Below, one piece after another: positions 25,836 through 38,832 of a stretch of DNA of 64,000 nt. Source of the DNA: Phylloscopus collybita (Eukaryota > Chordata > Aves > Passeriformes > Phylloscopidae). The notes below the pieces were generated by a model. That model did no database searches, was not told the origin of the DNA, and worked only from the letters and a program-made list of their open reading frames with translations. Where the stretch lies: contig JAJNNQ010000075.1 of the NCBI GenBank assembly GCA_027886175.1, positions 85,539,001 through 85,603,000 on the forward strand. Direction: 5' to 3'. Every line of letters starts with the position of its first letter. The first letter of the stretch is position 1. The position numbers and the translations under genes were made by a program.

Positions 25836-28800
25836 GTTAAGAACTTAATTTAGACACTGCAAATAAAATAATATTTTTTGTTGATTTTAACTTTACTATA
25901 TATTGATCAAATCTTCATTTTAGATCTTGAAGCAGCTCTAAATCTGAGTAAGGCTATATGCTGAAAGTAGTGTACTATATCTTGTTAATTTTTTTTCCTC
26001 ACTTCCACTTCATTAGCTGAAACTAGCCCAGGTTAATTGAGACTGGGAGCTCTATTCCAGACTACCATCTTTAGAGAGTAATCATTTTTCCTGAGAGAAT
26101 CACTTGAAGATTCTTAGGGAGGACCCTTGCGAAGACCTTGCTTTGATGCACGCCAGAAATCATTTATGTGAGCTAGCAGCTCCCTCCTGCCCTTCAGTAT
26201 GAAACTTAGCAACCTTCATTCTGGTCAGGGGAGGGGGAGCTTGAAGACTGGTGTGAGCAAACCGGTACATCAGTCAAGCTGAATTGATTTAAATCATAAT
26301 TAAAAATTAATTCTTTAAAGGAATAGAGAAGCTGTTGTGCATTATATGTTGTTCTCTTTGAAAATGCTTGGTTTTCACCTGCTGGAAAAAGGTGAAATCA
26401 TTTGCTTGGTGAGTAATGTTAGTGCTTCATGCTAAAATAAACATTTTTTGCACTTTTAAGCAGTTATACAGTCTAACATAAATACTCATGTTTCTGATTT
26501 CTTTATATTTACACATTCTAATTTTATAAGATAATGATTGATGCATTTCTTGCTTACCAGCTAATAATGAATTTTAATTTGGGACATTTTGATGGAAATT
26601 TGATTTCAATTAAAAATACAGAAACTAAACAGTAGATGCTTGCCCCCAAAACCATAATTCACTTGGAAGACTAGTGCATAGGCTAAACAAAGGCAGTATC
26701 TTTATTGAATGAAGCAGAATGATTCTGGATATTTTGTTCTTCTAGTTTTTATAATTAACAGATATCATCTTGAGCAGGAAAGGTACAGGCAGTTTCAGCC
26801 TTACAAGACATTTCCTCTGGAAAAGTTAGGCATAAAATATGAAGTGGCAAAAAGGTGTTTATTATCTTCCATGTTTTTTTAGAGTAATTTTGATCTATGG
26901 TTTATTACAATAATCACATATTTCCAGATGTAAGCAGGTGCTTACTTTACTGTGCAGGAAATTAGTGTCCCCCAGCTTTGTTCGTTATACTACTCTGTTT
27001 TGTTGATTGATTTAAGTATTGAGTATGTATAATTTTTTTTTTCACATCTTATTTATTTTGACAAAAGAAAAAATATGAAGAAACCTTGTAAGGACTATAT
27101 TGGTGTTTCTCCTTTTTTGTGGGTTCTGTGAGATAAGGACTGTGTATGTATGTGCAGAGCATAGAGTATAGTTCAGGTTTCAACACAGAAATTGATTTGG
27201 GCTTCCTCCATTCCAGTATTAATAATTTGTTCTAAGTGCAGGGAGGAACAGATTCTTAGCCTGCCTCGGGCAGATTCAGACGATTTTTAATTTAAGTTCA
27301 ACTTTGTCTGCTGTTTGCAAGGAGACAATTTTCCTTTGTTTGGGTCTCTGATGCCTGGGCCAGCAGGTCTCTCCTTTCATGTCTAAGGTGCTCATCCCAC
27401 AATGTACCTGGACAGATGGCAGGCAAGAAGATCGTCTGCAGGATCATCTCCTCTAATTATGTTAGGAGAAATCACAGGCCACCTCGGACTTCATGCCATC
27501 TGAAATTCAGAGCAGTGCAGTAGATCTGTTTCCTGGGACACACTGTGTGCAGTTGAACCTCAAGATGATCCAGCTGTTAGGAGGAGTCAATAATGTCTGA
27601 AGCAATTGGTTGCTATGACTGTTGCAACACAATTGCTCTCAGCGCTGTTTACTGCCTTTTTCTGGTGATGAATTAGGCCTAAGATGCTTAGGGGTAAATA
27701 AAGAATAATGGAGTAAAGTGTAAATGCATGGCTCTCTAAATCTACCTCAGAATGTGCAGTGTCTGAAAGGTTAATATCATATGTAATACTTGATGGAAGT
27801 GCTGACAGCTGACATAGTAAAATATCTTCTAAAACTCTCTGCACACTTCTTGGGTTGCTAACCAAAAAAATCTGATTTCTTTATTTTCATGAATATAATG
27901 TGCAATTAAAATTAAATCATTTGAAGAGGTAAAATCTGTGATATTTGGGGTTTGTTATGGAAGCCCTGTAACCTTTAAATAAATTTAATAGCGAGATTCA
28001 ATATTGTTTGCGTAAATGGGTATGTTTAGGGAGTCAGATTCATGAGGGATACCTTAAATCACAGGGTTTCCCTTTTTTTCTTTTTTCTTTTGCTGTGGTG
28101 GTAGTACCTGCAGCATCTTCCAACTATGGGCAAAGCTGTTACACATGTGCACATGGAATGTTTTTGTTTCCTTGGTAGTATTCCTTGTCTGCTTTAAAGT
28201 AGCTTGATGTGGTTTGAAAAGACATTAATGTGTACTCTGAACATTTCAACTTCAATGTTAAAAAAAGAAAGAAGTTTTGTGCCTTTGATATTTAATACTT
28301 TTATTCACAATGAAATGAAACAGCCAGTGCAGGATTAGTTGCTAGAGAAGGCAAGATGATTTTGCAGTTACTAAGCTTTCCACTTCTGTCTGAAGGCACA
28401 TCCTTTACCCAAACCTGTGATGTCTGTAATTTTTTTTGAACTGTCATTTTTTGTTAAGGTTTTTTTTTTTTTTAAAGAACAAACATAAGTTGTTATTCTG
28501 CAAACCAGTAACATGGTTATCCTTTTGAGATGACTTCTGAATGACTCTGCCAACTGTCTGTTCCTATACACACATTCATGCCTTCATGCATTTGAATGAT
28601 GGAGATCCTGAAGGGAATGAGGGCTTAATTTGGGAAGTGATTCTTGGAAATTTCTGAACACGTGGCTTGCAGATTTATGTAGGACCTGATTGTTTAAGTT
28701 CCTCTACAAACAGAAGGCCTTTGACTTTGCTGGCTACTTTTACTAAGCCATTAACTGATATGCTTTTGAACAGATAAGTTTTCTACACACGTGTTCAATA

Positions 28801-31800
28801 CTGATAGTACTAGTGCAGCCAAATCTGACATGCAGAAAGAACTGAGCTGATTAAATTAACAAATGCTATTCAGATGGTAAAAGACTGTTCTAAGCTCTGC
28901 TCTGGCACTTTTCAACAGGTGCATGAAAAAGGGAATGAACATTTTTATTGAACAAGTATTTCCTCAGCTTTTAATGTAAATTGTTACTATTCTGCAATGC
29001 TAGTGCTGCTTCATCATCTGTCAATGGGTCTTTTGGGGGCTAGACCTCTTCAGTGGCAGTAGTGCTGCTCTGTGCAGTTCATTCACACAAATAATTGAGA
29101 AGATGCAAGAGGGAGAGAAGGTGTCTATGACAGTTTTGTCAAATGAAGGCAGGTTCCCTTCCTTTCTTTCCCGCCAGGTTCTTGTCCTTATTGTACTAAA
29201 ATTTACTTAAGTAATTGGCAAAAGAAGGTTTTGCATAAAACTTTGAACTGTTGAATTGTTATCTAATTTTTACATGAGTTCACTGGGCAGAGGCCAAAAA
29301 ACCTAAAAGAATCTGTACATCACTTAAGGCAAAAAATTGTAGGAAGATGATTTTTTTCTTTCAAAAGCGAAGATCTCTGTGCAATAGTAGAATCATTCCA
29401 TAAAGTGGCAAGTTCCATCTGGGAGTATCCATTGTTCCATGGAGTCCACCATTGGAAGGTGAAATACAGTAGGAGATCTGTTAGAAGTCTTTTCCAGTTT
29501 AGATTGCTGTTGTCATGGGCCGGTATTCACAGGTGAAAAAAGCTTTTCCCATTTTCTGTAGACTCGATTGTAGGTGCTTCAAGCAGGGACAATTATTTTG
29601 CAAGTTGTGTCATCTTAATGTGCAGAGGAAATGGTTTCAGTTATATTTAAAATAGTAAGAAAAAAATATCTATTTTAGGTTAAAATCTCTGGATTGTTCC
29701 TCCCCCTCACCTTTTGATGTTGACACAAAACTCTTCCTTTGCAGGCAAATCATATGGTTTAAGTTGTTGTGCACCATGGAATATAAGGATGTGAGTTCTT
29801 ACTAACTTTTTCCTGGGTTATGCACATGCCTACATCTCCAGAAGAGGGTATGATGAAGTGTGGTGGATCAGACAGCACTTGGCCAGCTTCAGGTTTGTCC
29901 TTGAGCTTGTATTCCAGTAGAATCAAGCATGATTCTAATTGAAACGCCAGTAATTAAAATACAGTCAGAAGATTGATACGACAAGACTTTAGAAAGAGTC
30001 TTAAGTTCTTTGGGGTTTTAGAGGGCTTACAAGTTGTATTCCTCAGAGCTTCATTTTTCTTGAGTATGAAATTAGCTTAATTTTCGTACTGTGTTGGTAG
30101 CCTCTGGAAGCCTTGTGCATTGACATGCTGAGCAGAGCTGAGAGAGATGATGATTTTAATGGCAAGAATGGAAAACAAGCAGAGTCTAAACTGATGCCAA
30201 GACAGACTTGGCAGGGGAAAAAGGTTGGTTATCAAATGGAAATTCAGGGAGATTTGAGACCCTGTGTGACCTGTGAACAAGTGCCCCCAGCATTACATAT
30301 GTAATTAAGATCTTAGTCAGCAGAATGGTGATGGCTTCTGTCATAAAGTCTGCAAGTTTTACCATCACTTCTATACAGTTCTAGTGTATGGCACTATCAC
30401 TTGTAGTTTGTATGGCAACTGTTGTTGCTTGTGAGTCATAAGTAGTAATATTAAGATCATATCAGTAAAATTTTATGCTATATACTCACCATTGGGTTTG
30501 ATATACAGTACACCAAAAATATTCTACAGAAAAGTTTATTTACTAACAGTTCAGAGGGTTTTACATTTTTATTGTAGGTAGTTTTCATTTTCTGCATCTG
30601 TAAATCTACTCTTTAGTTATTTCATTGCTGTATATAGTCAAGAAAGGAAGATATTTTAATACACATATAAAAAGCCTGTAAGAATTACTTGTAGTAAAAT
30701 TCAGTGACTAAATAAAGTGCATCTAAGATTTAGTGCCTTGAAACTTTACAGTTTATAGGAAACTTTACAGGAAATAAAAAACATGTGCTCTGCAGTGGAT
30801 GAAAGCTGATTATCCAACTTTTCCCATATGAAAAATATGGGATTATAAAAACAGATTCATGATTTAAAACATTGTAAACATGATTATGATGTTATGTTGC
30901 TTGTCCTGCTCCAAAAGTTTGAATAATTCTGGAAGATGAAAGCCTTAACTTCTGTGGTTATAAATAAAAAAACCCAAAACATTCCTGAGGAGTTTGCTTT
31001 AGCAGTCAAGAAATAATCTGTTTGCCGAGTGACTGCTTTTCTATCACTGGTATATGCAATTTAAAAAAGGACTATTCTACTTCACAGAACTGATAGAGTG
31101 GGGGAGAGAAAGGGATTGTTTTCTCTTCTGGATATGTTTGCAACGGATAACCCTTCATTCTCTATTTGTGTTTCTGATGAAAACATCAGTGGTAAGTCTA
31201 CCAGAAGAAGAGACAAAAAGCATGTTGGAGAGCATATTGGAAACGGCTTTTTGATGCTGTTGATTGGATTGTTAATTTCCACTCACCTGGCTTCATTCAA
31301 GGAAAGGTTATGTGTGCTAACATATGTGTGTATTTTATCATTAAGTCCATCGTGGAGCTCTCTGTCCTGCAAAATGCATTAAATAGTTGCGTGGGAATTT
31401 TCATGCTTGGAGTTTTAATTTTTTTTTTTTGTACTTGGTTTCTTTACTGAAAAAAAGGGAAAGTTGATTCCAAGCTGCTTTATAAGAGGGCTTATTATCC
31501 TATTCTTTATCTTGCCTTGACCTTCTCTACTGTTACTGATAAGATGCTGTATTAGTACTTTTGCTCCTAGTGTAGTAGATTCTGTGATCATATAGAAGTG
31601 CACCCTGGAATGTCCTCCTCACTGGGAGGAGCACTCGGTGATGTGCAGTGAGAAGAATTTTGCCTTAGGAATTGCATTTTTAGATTTTTTGCTTGTTCTA
31701 AAATTTGTCATCAGATAACTTTATTTGAAATACATAAAAATACTAAATGCATTGGCCCATACCGTGTGTCTAATGTCTTGCATGGTTTTGAGCATTTTTC

Positions 31801-34069
31801 AATAGGAGACAGCTGCTACTCAAGTGACATGTTGTTAAAAAAGGTTTTCGCCTAATGACACAGGGTAGATAAATGAAAACCAACTTTTTCTCTGCTTCTG
31901 CCAGTGTTCACCTGTATTACCCTCTTTTTTTGCCCTGAAGTAAAATAGTATTTGACAGTGAAGCATCATTTCTGAATCTCTGGGGTGTGAACATCATCTG
32001 TAATTATTTAGGAGACATTGCTGTTCATCTTACAGTGATGGACAAAAGTGAAAGCATTGTGAATAAAATTCAAATATGTTCCTTGCACTTCTATGTGAAT
32101 CTGTTTAGAAGTGTTTGAGTAACAAATTAAAAATTAAAAACCTTGTTGCTTTAAGAAAAGGAGAAAAATTTTATTTTCAAGTCCTTCAAGCAGTAAAGTC
32201 ACAAGCATCATACAAGTTTGTGTTGTGCCTAATGTTTAATTTCAATGTAGTGAGAAGTGCAGCCACGATGAAATTTAAGTAAAGAAAAGCACTGGGATAG
32301 GAGGAGGAGATGACCTTCCCAAAGTTATTTTATGTTTCAGTAATATCAGTTGAAATATTGACTCTTGAATATTATATTCAGTTTCAGTCCCCTTATTCTC
32401 TAAAAGGAAATTGAAGAGAAATTAGTAGTAGTTTTTCAAGAACCCAGGTAATGGAAATGATGACTTCTGTATGGAGGAATACTAAAAAAAGTTAAAACCT
32501 CACCATATGTATGACTGCACTTTGAAGAATGGAGTAAAAATAGTATCTTGCCAGCTCAGTCTGATTTACATAGATGTTTCTGGTGTAATCCATTAATTTC
32601 AGTGGAAGTTTTTACCTAGAACACCTAGAAATCCTACAAGAGTAGCATGAAATTATGAATGGAAAAGCCTAATCCATATGGATTTTCCTGCCTATCCTCT
32701 GCCATGAAACAAGATGAAGGGACTAACTGAAATACCACTGTAATACTGCCATTTCAAGTAAACCAGGTAGCATTGTTCCAAGAGACAATTAGCAGATGGT
32801 GTCCGAATTTTTGTACCATCATATTTCCATCTGTACAAAAACCTGTGGAGGAATTTTGTTGTAACAGGGAAGGAACAGTGTTGCGTGTTTTGTTTACTAA
32901 TAGGACATGGCTAACTGTGGCTGTCAGTGAGCACTCAAACTTTCTTTTTTAAAACTGCTGTGAATATTTGTACTTTTGCCAGTTAATCTGAGAGTAGGAA
33001 TGCCAAAGAGGGGACTAAAATATGGAAAATAATGCTATGTTTTATATAGCACCTGCCATGCTCTAGAATGTTAAATCACTTACTAAATAGATGCTGAGAT
33101 GGATAAAATATGACAGTGCTTATAAGCAAATACATCACCTGCTAAGCTTTCAGCAATATAACTGGCATGAAGCCATGAGCACCATTAAAACTGCTACTGA
33201 AAGAAAGACTTGGATAGATCTCTGAGGAATAAGCCCTTAATATGTGCTTCATTAAAAAAAAATTGTGATAATGATCATAGAAATTATAACAAACCACAGT
33301 AAGACTGGAAAGACCTTGAGATAGTGACTAGTCTGGCTCCCAAAGCAGGTTGAATTTTACACCTGTTTCTTTTTAGCAGCTGTTTAGAAATCTGCATGAA
33401 ATAATAAAACTACAATAGGGTCTGCACAAGCCCTCTCTTACAACATGTCACTGTATTTGTAGAAAGACTTTTTCTTATAACTTACACAATTTTTTTTTAA
33501 CTTTGGTTTTAGTAGGTGAATTGCTACATATCCTTGCCAGGGTGCAGTGGAGACAAGGTTATTCCAAAGAGTGTGCTACTTCTTTCAGATCTGATGATGA
33601 TGGTGAAAGTGCCTTTAATTTGTTTTCTCTCTGGCTATGTAGTCCTAGTATATTCAGTCTTTCTACTTAATTCCTTCTTTGAGACTTGTAATTTCTGCTA
33701 CTGTCTTTGGACCCTTGGAATAGTTTTTGGAATAGTTGTATTTTTTTATAAAGATTATGCCAAAAACTTGACTTATTTATTCCTTCCTGCTAAACAGGGC
33801 AGGAATGCTTCCTATTTTATGTGGTATATATTCCTGTTTATGTACCCATATGATAACTCTTTCGGGTTTTTCAAATCCCATTTTGAATATTTATTGAGCT
33901 CGTGGTCTATTACAAGCCCTGATTCCCCTCTGAGGAAGGTGTCTAGCAGTTTATTTGCTCTGCTGTCAGTGTGCAGCTGAATATGACAAAGTATAGAAAG
34001 TTGCACTTGCCCCTGAAAAATTGTTCTATTATTTTTCTGACCACTTCTTTAGACAGAATGGTTTTGGGT
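25836..34069. other. AT-rich non-coding DNA, probably FARS2 intron 1
   Basis: No gene or clear repeat was recognised over about 8.2 kb. A less AT-rich patch lies at about 27290-27560 without identifiable content. The 154-codon + strand ORF at 33516-33980 is highly hydrophobic because the DNA is T-rich. It has no recognisable family, and I do not call it a gene. Confidence 0.55.
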
Positions 34070-34375
34070 TCCAGCCCTGTTATCCAGCATACCTGCAGTG
34101 TTGGCTCTTGATGATCAGCAGATTTAAGCGTGTCCTCTGTTCACTTCTGTAGGTTGCTAATGGAAACACTCCCTGAAACTGGACCAAGTTCAGATCCTTG
34201 CAAAAACCCACTCAGCAAATCGTTTTATGTTTGACAGAGAGCTAGTAACAACTTTTGGGGTCATAAAATCAGCAAATTTTGCCTTCATTCACTAGTAGTT
34301 TCTTGTAGTAAATACCTGCTTATGAGAAAGCATGTCTGAGGGAGGCAGCTGCCTTTTCTTTGGTAATGCAAGCTG
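34070..34375 (-). mobile_element. Ancient CR1/L3-like LINE fragment, minus strand
   Basis: The + strand shows antisense CR1/L3 landmarks in the correct order: gatcagcagatttaagcgtg (near 34113), aaactggaccaagttcagat (near 34176) followed by ccttgcaaaaaccc, gacagagagctagtaacaac (near 34235) and cttatgagaaagcatgt (near 34319). Together they correspond to the C-terminal reverse transcriptase segment read backwards. Divergence is much greater than in the copy at 24760-25700, which suggests an older insertion. Boundaries are approximate, and a profile search would be needed for certainty. Confidence 0.58.
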
Positions 34376-37300
34376 GAAAGCATAAAAGGGAAATTAGGAA
34401 TCTTGTGGTTTTTGGCCTGTGCTACCTTTTCCCCACTGTTTCTCAGTGGGATAGAATAAAAGCTGAAATTTTTAATGATCTGATGATGTGTGAGGAGCAA
34501 GTAGGAGTAGTTATTTCTAAGTGCAAAATAGAACTTGATTTTTGCTAAACGATCTCATAGCACAAAAAGAAAAAAAAAGTTTCAGGTGCTTGTTTGCACA
34601 TTAGTAGCTACATATTTACCAATAGTTAGATGGCCAGATAAGGGTATTCTGTGACTGTTTTAGTAGCTTTAATTGTCAGGCTTCTGTTGGCATTCTGTAA
34701 TGACTGGATGCTTATAACAATGCAGATCAGTTGGTATAGAAGAGACAAATATGAAAGTATCCTTCCAAATATCAAAGAATAGTCTTTTGTGTCAGATTAC
34801 TTCTTCACTGGTGTGTATCTTGTGTCATTTGTATCTATAGGAAGAAGTATGTCATGAAGGCATTATGTGACATACTGAAAAATAAACAGAATTCAATGTA
34901 AAACTGTCCCTTTTTTTTTTTTTTTCCCCAGAGAGAGAGAGGGCTGAACACAGCATGACTACTAGCTAGATATAAAGTCACTGGTACTCTTACTGTAGCA
35001 TTTTACTGATGATTTCTTGTTTGCCCATGGAATTAAAACAAACACTAATTAAGATAAATTCAAGTCTGCTGATATTTATACAAATTGCCCACAGATTGCT
35101 AATAATCAACTTGTGATTTTTGACTGAAATAACAGAAGTTAGTATGACAGTTGTACTGACTGCAGTAAATTTCATGCACATGGAACTTAAACGAAATAAA
35201 GTGTGGATACCTTTAGGATGGAGATGAACGTGGTAATTATTTCAACAGCTGAATGCAGGGCATTCTTATGGTGATGTAATTTTATTTGCACAAAATATTT
35301 TTGAGTGTACCTGCTATGTCAAATGCTGTGTTCTAAAGTTCTCAGAAAAGAGATTTGAGTTCAGGCCTTAAGCTACAAATTCCTGCTGTTTGAGATATAT
35401 CTAGTGCAGGATTCACGCATCAGAAATGTGCATGATTTTGTAGTTTTCTTTATAAGGCCTAACCTGGCAATGAATTGGGTGCCACCCTTCTGCAAAGTGG
35501 TGAATTTCTGCCTTAAGTGTGAATATATGTCATCATTGGACACACCAAAAGATATATTTCTATTATTTATTTTGAAATTTACAGCAAACTTGTAAAAAGT
35601 GCTACAAAAAGCACATCAGGTTAAAGGATGCTGAAATTTACCTTTTCTTTTTCTGATGAAACATTATGCTTTACCCACTTCATGTTATCCAGTTAATCAT
35701 AATAGCAGAGAACTAATTTGAAACTATAGAAGAGACATTAGAAGAGCTCTCCCTAGTTTGCTACTCTGCTGTGAGAAGAGGCCAGCTTTAAGACTTTAAG
35801 GCAAAAAAAGTCTTATTGAGTGCTTTATAGTTATTTTATCTTAAATTCATGTAGTGCTAAAGAAGAATGAATGCCTACAACAAGTCCATGACAGCAATGG
35901 TAATGCAGAAAATTACCTTTCCTCTACTTATACCTTAATTGAATAGCATCATCCTGGAAGCAAGAGGTTGTATAATTTTTTTTTTTTTTCTGCCTGCCTG
36001 TACACAGTATTTGATCTTCTCCTGTAATTATGAACAGAGGTGCTGATTGTAATGGTGGATTTTATGTAAGATTTTGCAACAGTCTGTGATTGAGGACCCC
36101 TCCACTGGATGTAATTCTTCTTTAACTGATGTTGAAATGTTAACATCATGCCTTGATTACTTTCCTTTCCTTTGAGCTGTGTTTCTAGTGAGAAGTAAAT
36201 GAGAACTGAAAAGACTGACTTCAGTTTCATTTTGTTTAAATTGTAGTCTTCACAGCTCTTTGGTAATCTTTGCTACACAGTAAACTCACTCAACTTTTTT
36301 TCCCAAACAACTTGCCTTAAAAAAAAGTTCATATTTTTTTTGTAGCATTGCTCTTCAGATTTGAAGAAAATTTAAACATTCCTATCCAGTCTATTGATCT
36401 TTATTTATCATGACTCCTCTCTCTGTTGTCAAGAAGCGAACCACACACTGGAAGCAATCAGAACTGCTTGAGTCAATCTAATTATTCTACTCTGTCTCCT
36501 AGCAGATGACAGAGAGAAGAAGTGGAAAAGGAGAGTTTCCAGCCCAGATGCCAATGAGTGCATTGGAATGGCAGAAAATTAAATGCCAGAAAGGTCCAGG
36601 ATAGCAGCTTATAGTTTCATAATTTAAAAAAAAAAACCTTCATCCTGAGACTTTTCATCCTTGGCTGGTGGGGTAGGAACATGTAAGCAACTGGAAATGT
36701 TTAGTTGTAATTTACAAATATGAAAGCACCACATGCAAATTTAATTTAGAGGTACTGAAGTTAGATGTTTGTGCAGTTATGCATAGAAATTGTTGCAGTT
36801 TTGCTTATATGATTTTGAATAATTTGCAAGTTCACATTTGGGCATCCAATAGATTTGTAGATGAATCAGGTTCATTCGATGTGATTTTCTCAATTCAGCC
36901 TCAAAAGGAGTGTCCATAATTAATATTTTAAAGTTGCATAGAAAATGAGACCATGTGCTATGGCCAGATTTTGTTATATCGTGTTGTAAGCTGGATAAAT
37001 TTTTGGTAAATATTTTGATTCTTTATACATAGAGTAGTAGCATGAAAATGAAGTTAATATTTTTAAAGACCATATAAGAGACTACAGAGAAAAACACCCC
37101 CAAAATAAAACAAGAATCAATCCCTATGTTGCTTACATGATAGCCTATACTTGTGAAATTGTACCTTTGAACTAGCAGGTACAGAGAATAAAACAAATCT
37201 GAACCATCATTTTTGTTTAATAGCTCTGGGCAGTGGTCCCTCAAATTCCATGGATGTAATATGAAAGTTTTGTAGTGAAAAAAATATTGGCACACATCAT

Positions 37301-38295
37301 AAATCTGTGGCTCAGTTAGGTGTTGTGTAGATGCTGGTTATGTTTTCCTTTGTTAAATGAGACCTGATTTTCCTTACCTGCAGCTTATTATAACAGTAGT
37401 CTTTTGATTTTTATGTATGTGGAGGAGAGGGGTTGTGGTCATACCTTTTTACCATAAAGTGAATTCATTTTGGCCTTCTTAGGTCCTGTGTAGTTGATTC
37501 TGGTCTCAGTAAGTCACTGTTTCCTACCTTACTGCAGTTTGAGACCTACATCTCTGGGCAATAATAATTTGGTTTCTAAGCATATTATAATGCTTTTAAA
37601 TTACACTGTGGATTTGTTTATTCTCTGCCCACTGGTCATAATAAAGATTATAATGTAGGATTATTTAGCACTAATGTGTGGTATTTGTCATTACTGACCT
37701 CACATTTCTTTCTGATTGCCTATGCTGGCAGCACCAGGCACGGCAATTTTCCTTTGGTGTGCTGTATATTTATATTTTGTTTTTAGTCTTCCTGGATTCA
37801 AGGGCTGCTATAGAGGTAACAATGCGTGGTGTAGTGGACATCCTCTTGCTGTTTCATGACAGTGGTGAGAATTGCTTTTGTTTTCCTTCGCTCTGAAGCT
37901 GTTGTGGGCTTTGTGTGAGCTCTGCAGAGTTGGTTCTGCAAAACTCTTCAGGAAATGCTGGCTGCTGTGCCAGGTTGGCACCAAGTGTTTTGGCCTCTGC
38001 AGAGCCAAATCATAAGGCTGATGGTGTGCTATGGCTTTTGACCAGGTTTTCACTGGTAAGTATGACTAAAACACTCTTAATTTCTTGCCTTGGATCTTGT
38101 TATGTGTTGTGTTTGAATCTCAGATTACTCTTAGATCTCTCAACTGATACAGGAGAGACAAGCCCCCATGTAATACTCTTTTCCCTGGCCAGACTTGGGA
38201 GGCTGACATGATTTACTGTGAAATCTGAGGCAAGAGCAGCAGCGGGGGTAGGTACATTGTGAAACTTCCCCAAAAGAGGTCACCAGCAAACAGTT
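34376..38295. other. AT-rich non-coding DNA, probably FARS2 intron 1
   Basis: No gene was recognised. Notable simple sequence is a T run followed by C and (GA)n at about 34910-34941 and a T run at about 35976-35989. Region 37700-38210 is somewhat less AT-rich, with overlapping short ORFs but no recognisable protein. Confidence 0.55.
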
Positions 38296-38832
38296 TGGTA
38301 GATGACAAGTTGACCAAGAGCCAACAGTGCCCTTACAGCCAGGAGGACCAATGGCATCCTGGGGTGCTTTGGTAAGGATGTGGCCAGCAGGTCGAGGGAG
38401 GTGATCCTGCCCCTCTGCTCAGCCCTGGTGAGGCCACATCTGGAGCACTGTGTGCATTTCTAGGCTCCTTAGTACAGGAAAGACAAGGAGCTGCTGGAGG
38501 GGGTCCAGTGGAGGGACACAAAGATGATTTGGGGTCTGGAGCACCTCTTAGGAGGACAGACTGTGGGAGCTGGCCTGTTTAGTCTGGAGAAAACTGAGAT
38601 GGGATCTCATCAATGCATGTAAATACCTCCAAGGCAGGTGCCAAGAGGATGGTGCCAGACTCTTTTTAGTGTTACCCAATGACAGGATGAGGAGCAGTGA
38701 CCACAAAATAAAATGCAAGAAGTTCCATCTCAAAATGATGCCTCTTTACGTTTTCTCCCTCTTTATGTTTTGGGTGGCAGAGCAGTGAAACAGGCTGCCA
38801 ACCTTAACAATTCTGTGCTTCTGTGATACAAT
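38296..38832 (+). mobile_element. CR1 LINE 3' fragment with internal deletion, + strand
   Basis: The + strand carries a classic CR1 ORF2 C-terminal stretch: GGCATCCTGGGGTGCTTTGG (38351), GGTGATCCTGCCCCTCTGCT (near 38400), CCTGGTGAGGCCACATCTGG and GGAGCACTGTGTGCATTTCT. This continues through the AGGAAGTTCCATCT-like segment to a CAGGCTGCC block near 38790. It then jumps to the terminal ATTCTGTGCTTCTGTGATAC. The roughly 130-150 bp of 3' UTR usually found between these points are missing. Frames are broken. Confidence 0.9.

Noticed and set aside
33516..33980. 154-codon + strand ORF, highly hydrophobic
   Set aside because: The Phe/Leu/Tyr/Val content follows from T-rich DNA, no family was recognised, and it borders an antisense LINE fragment. 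A membrane protein is not supported.
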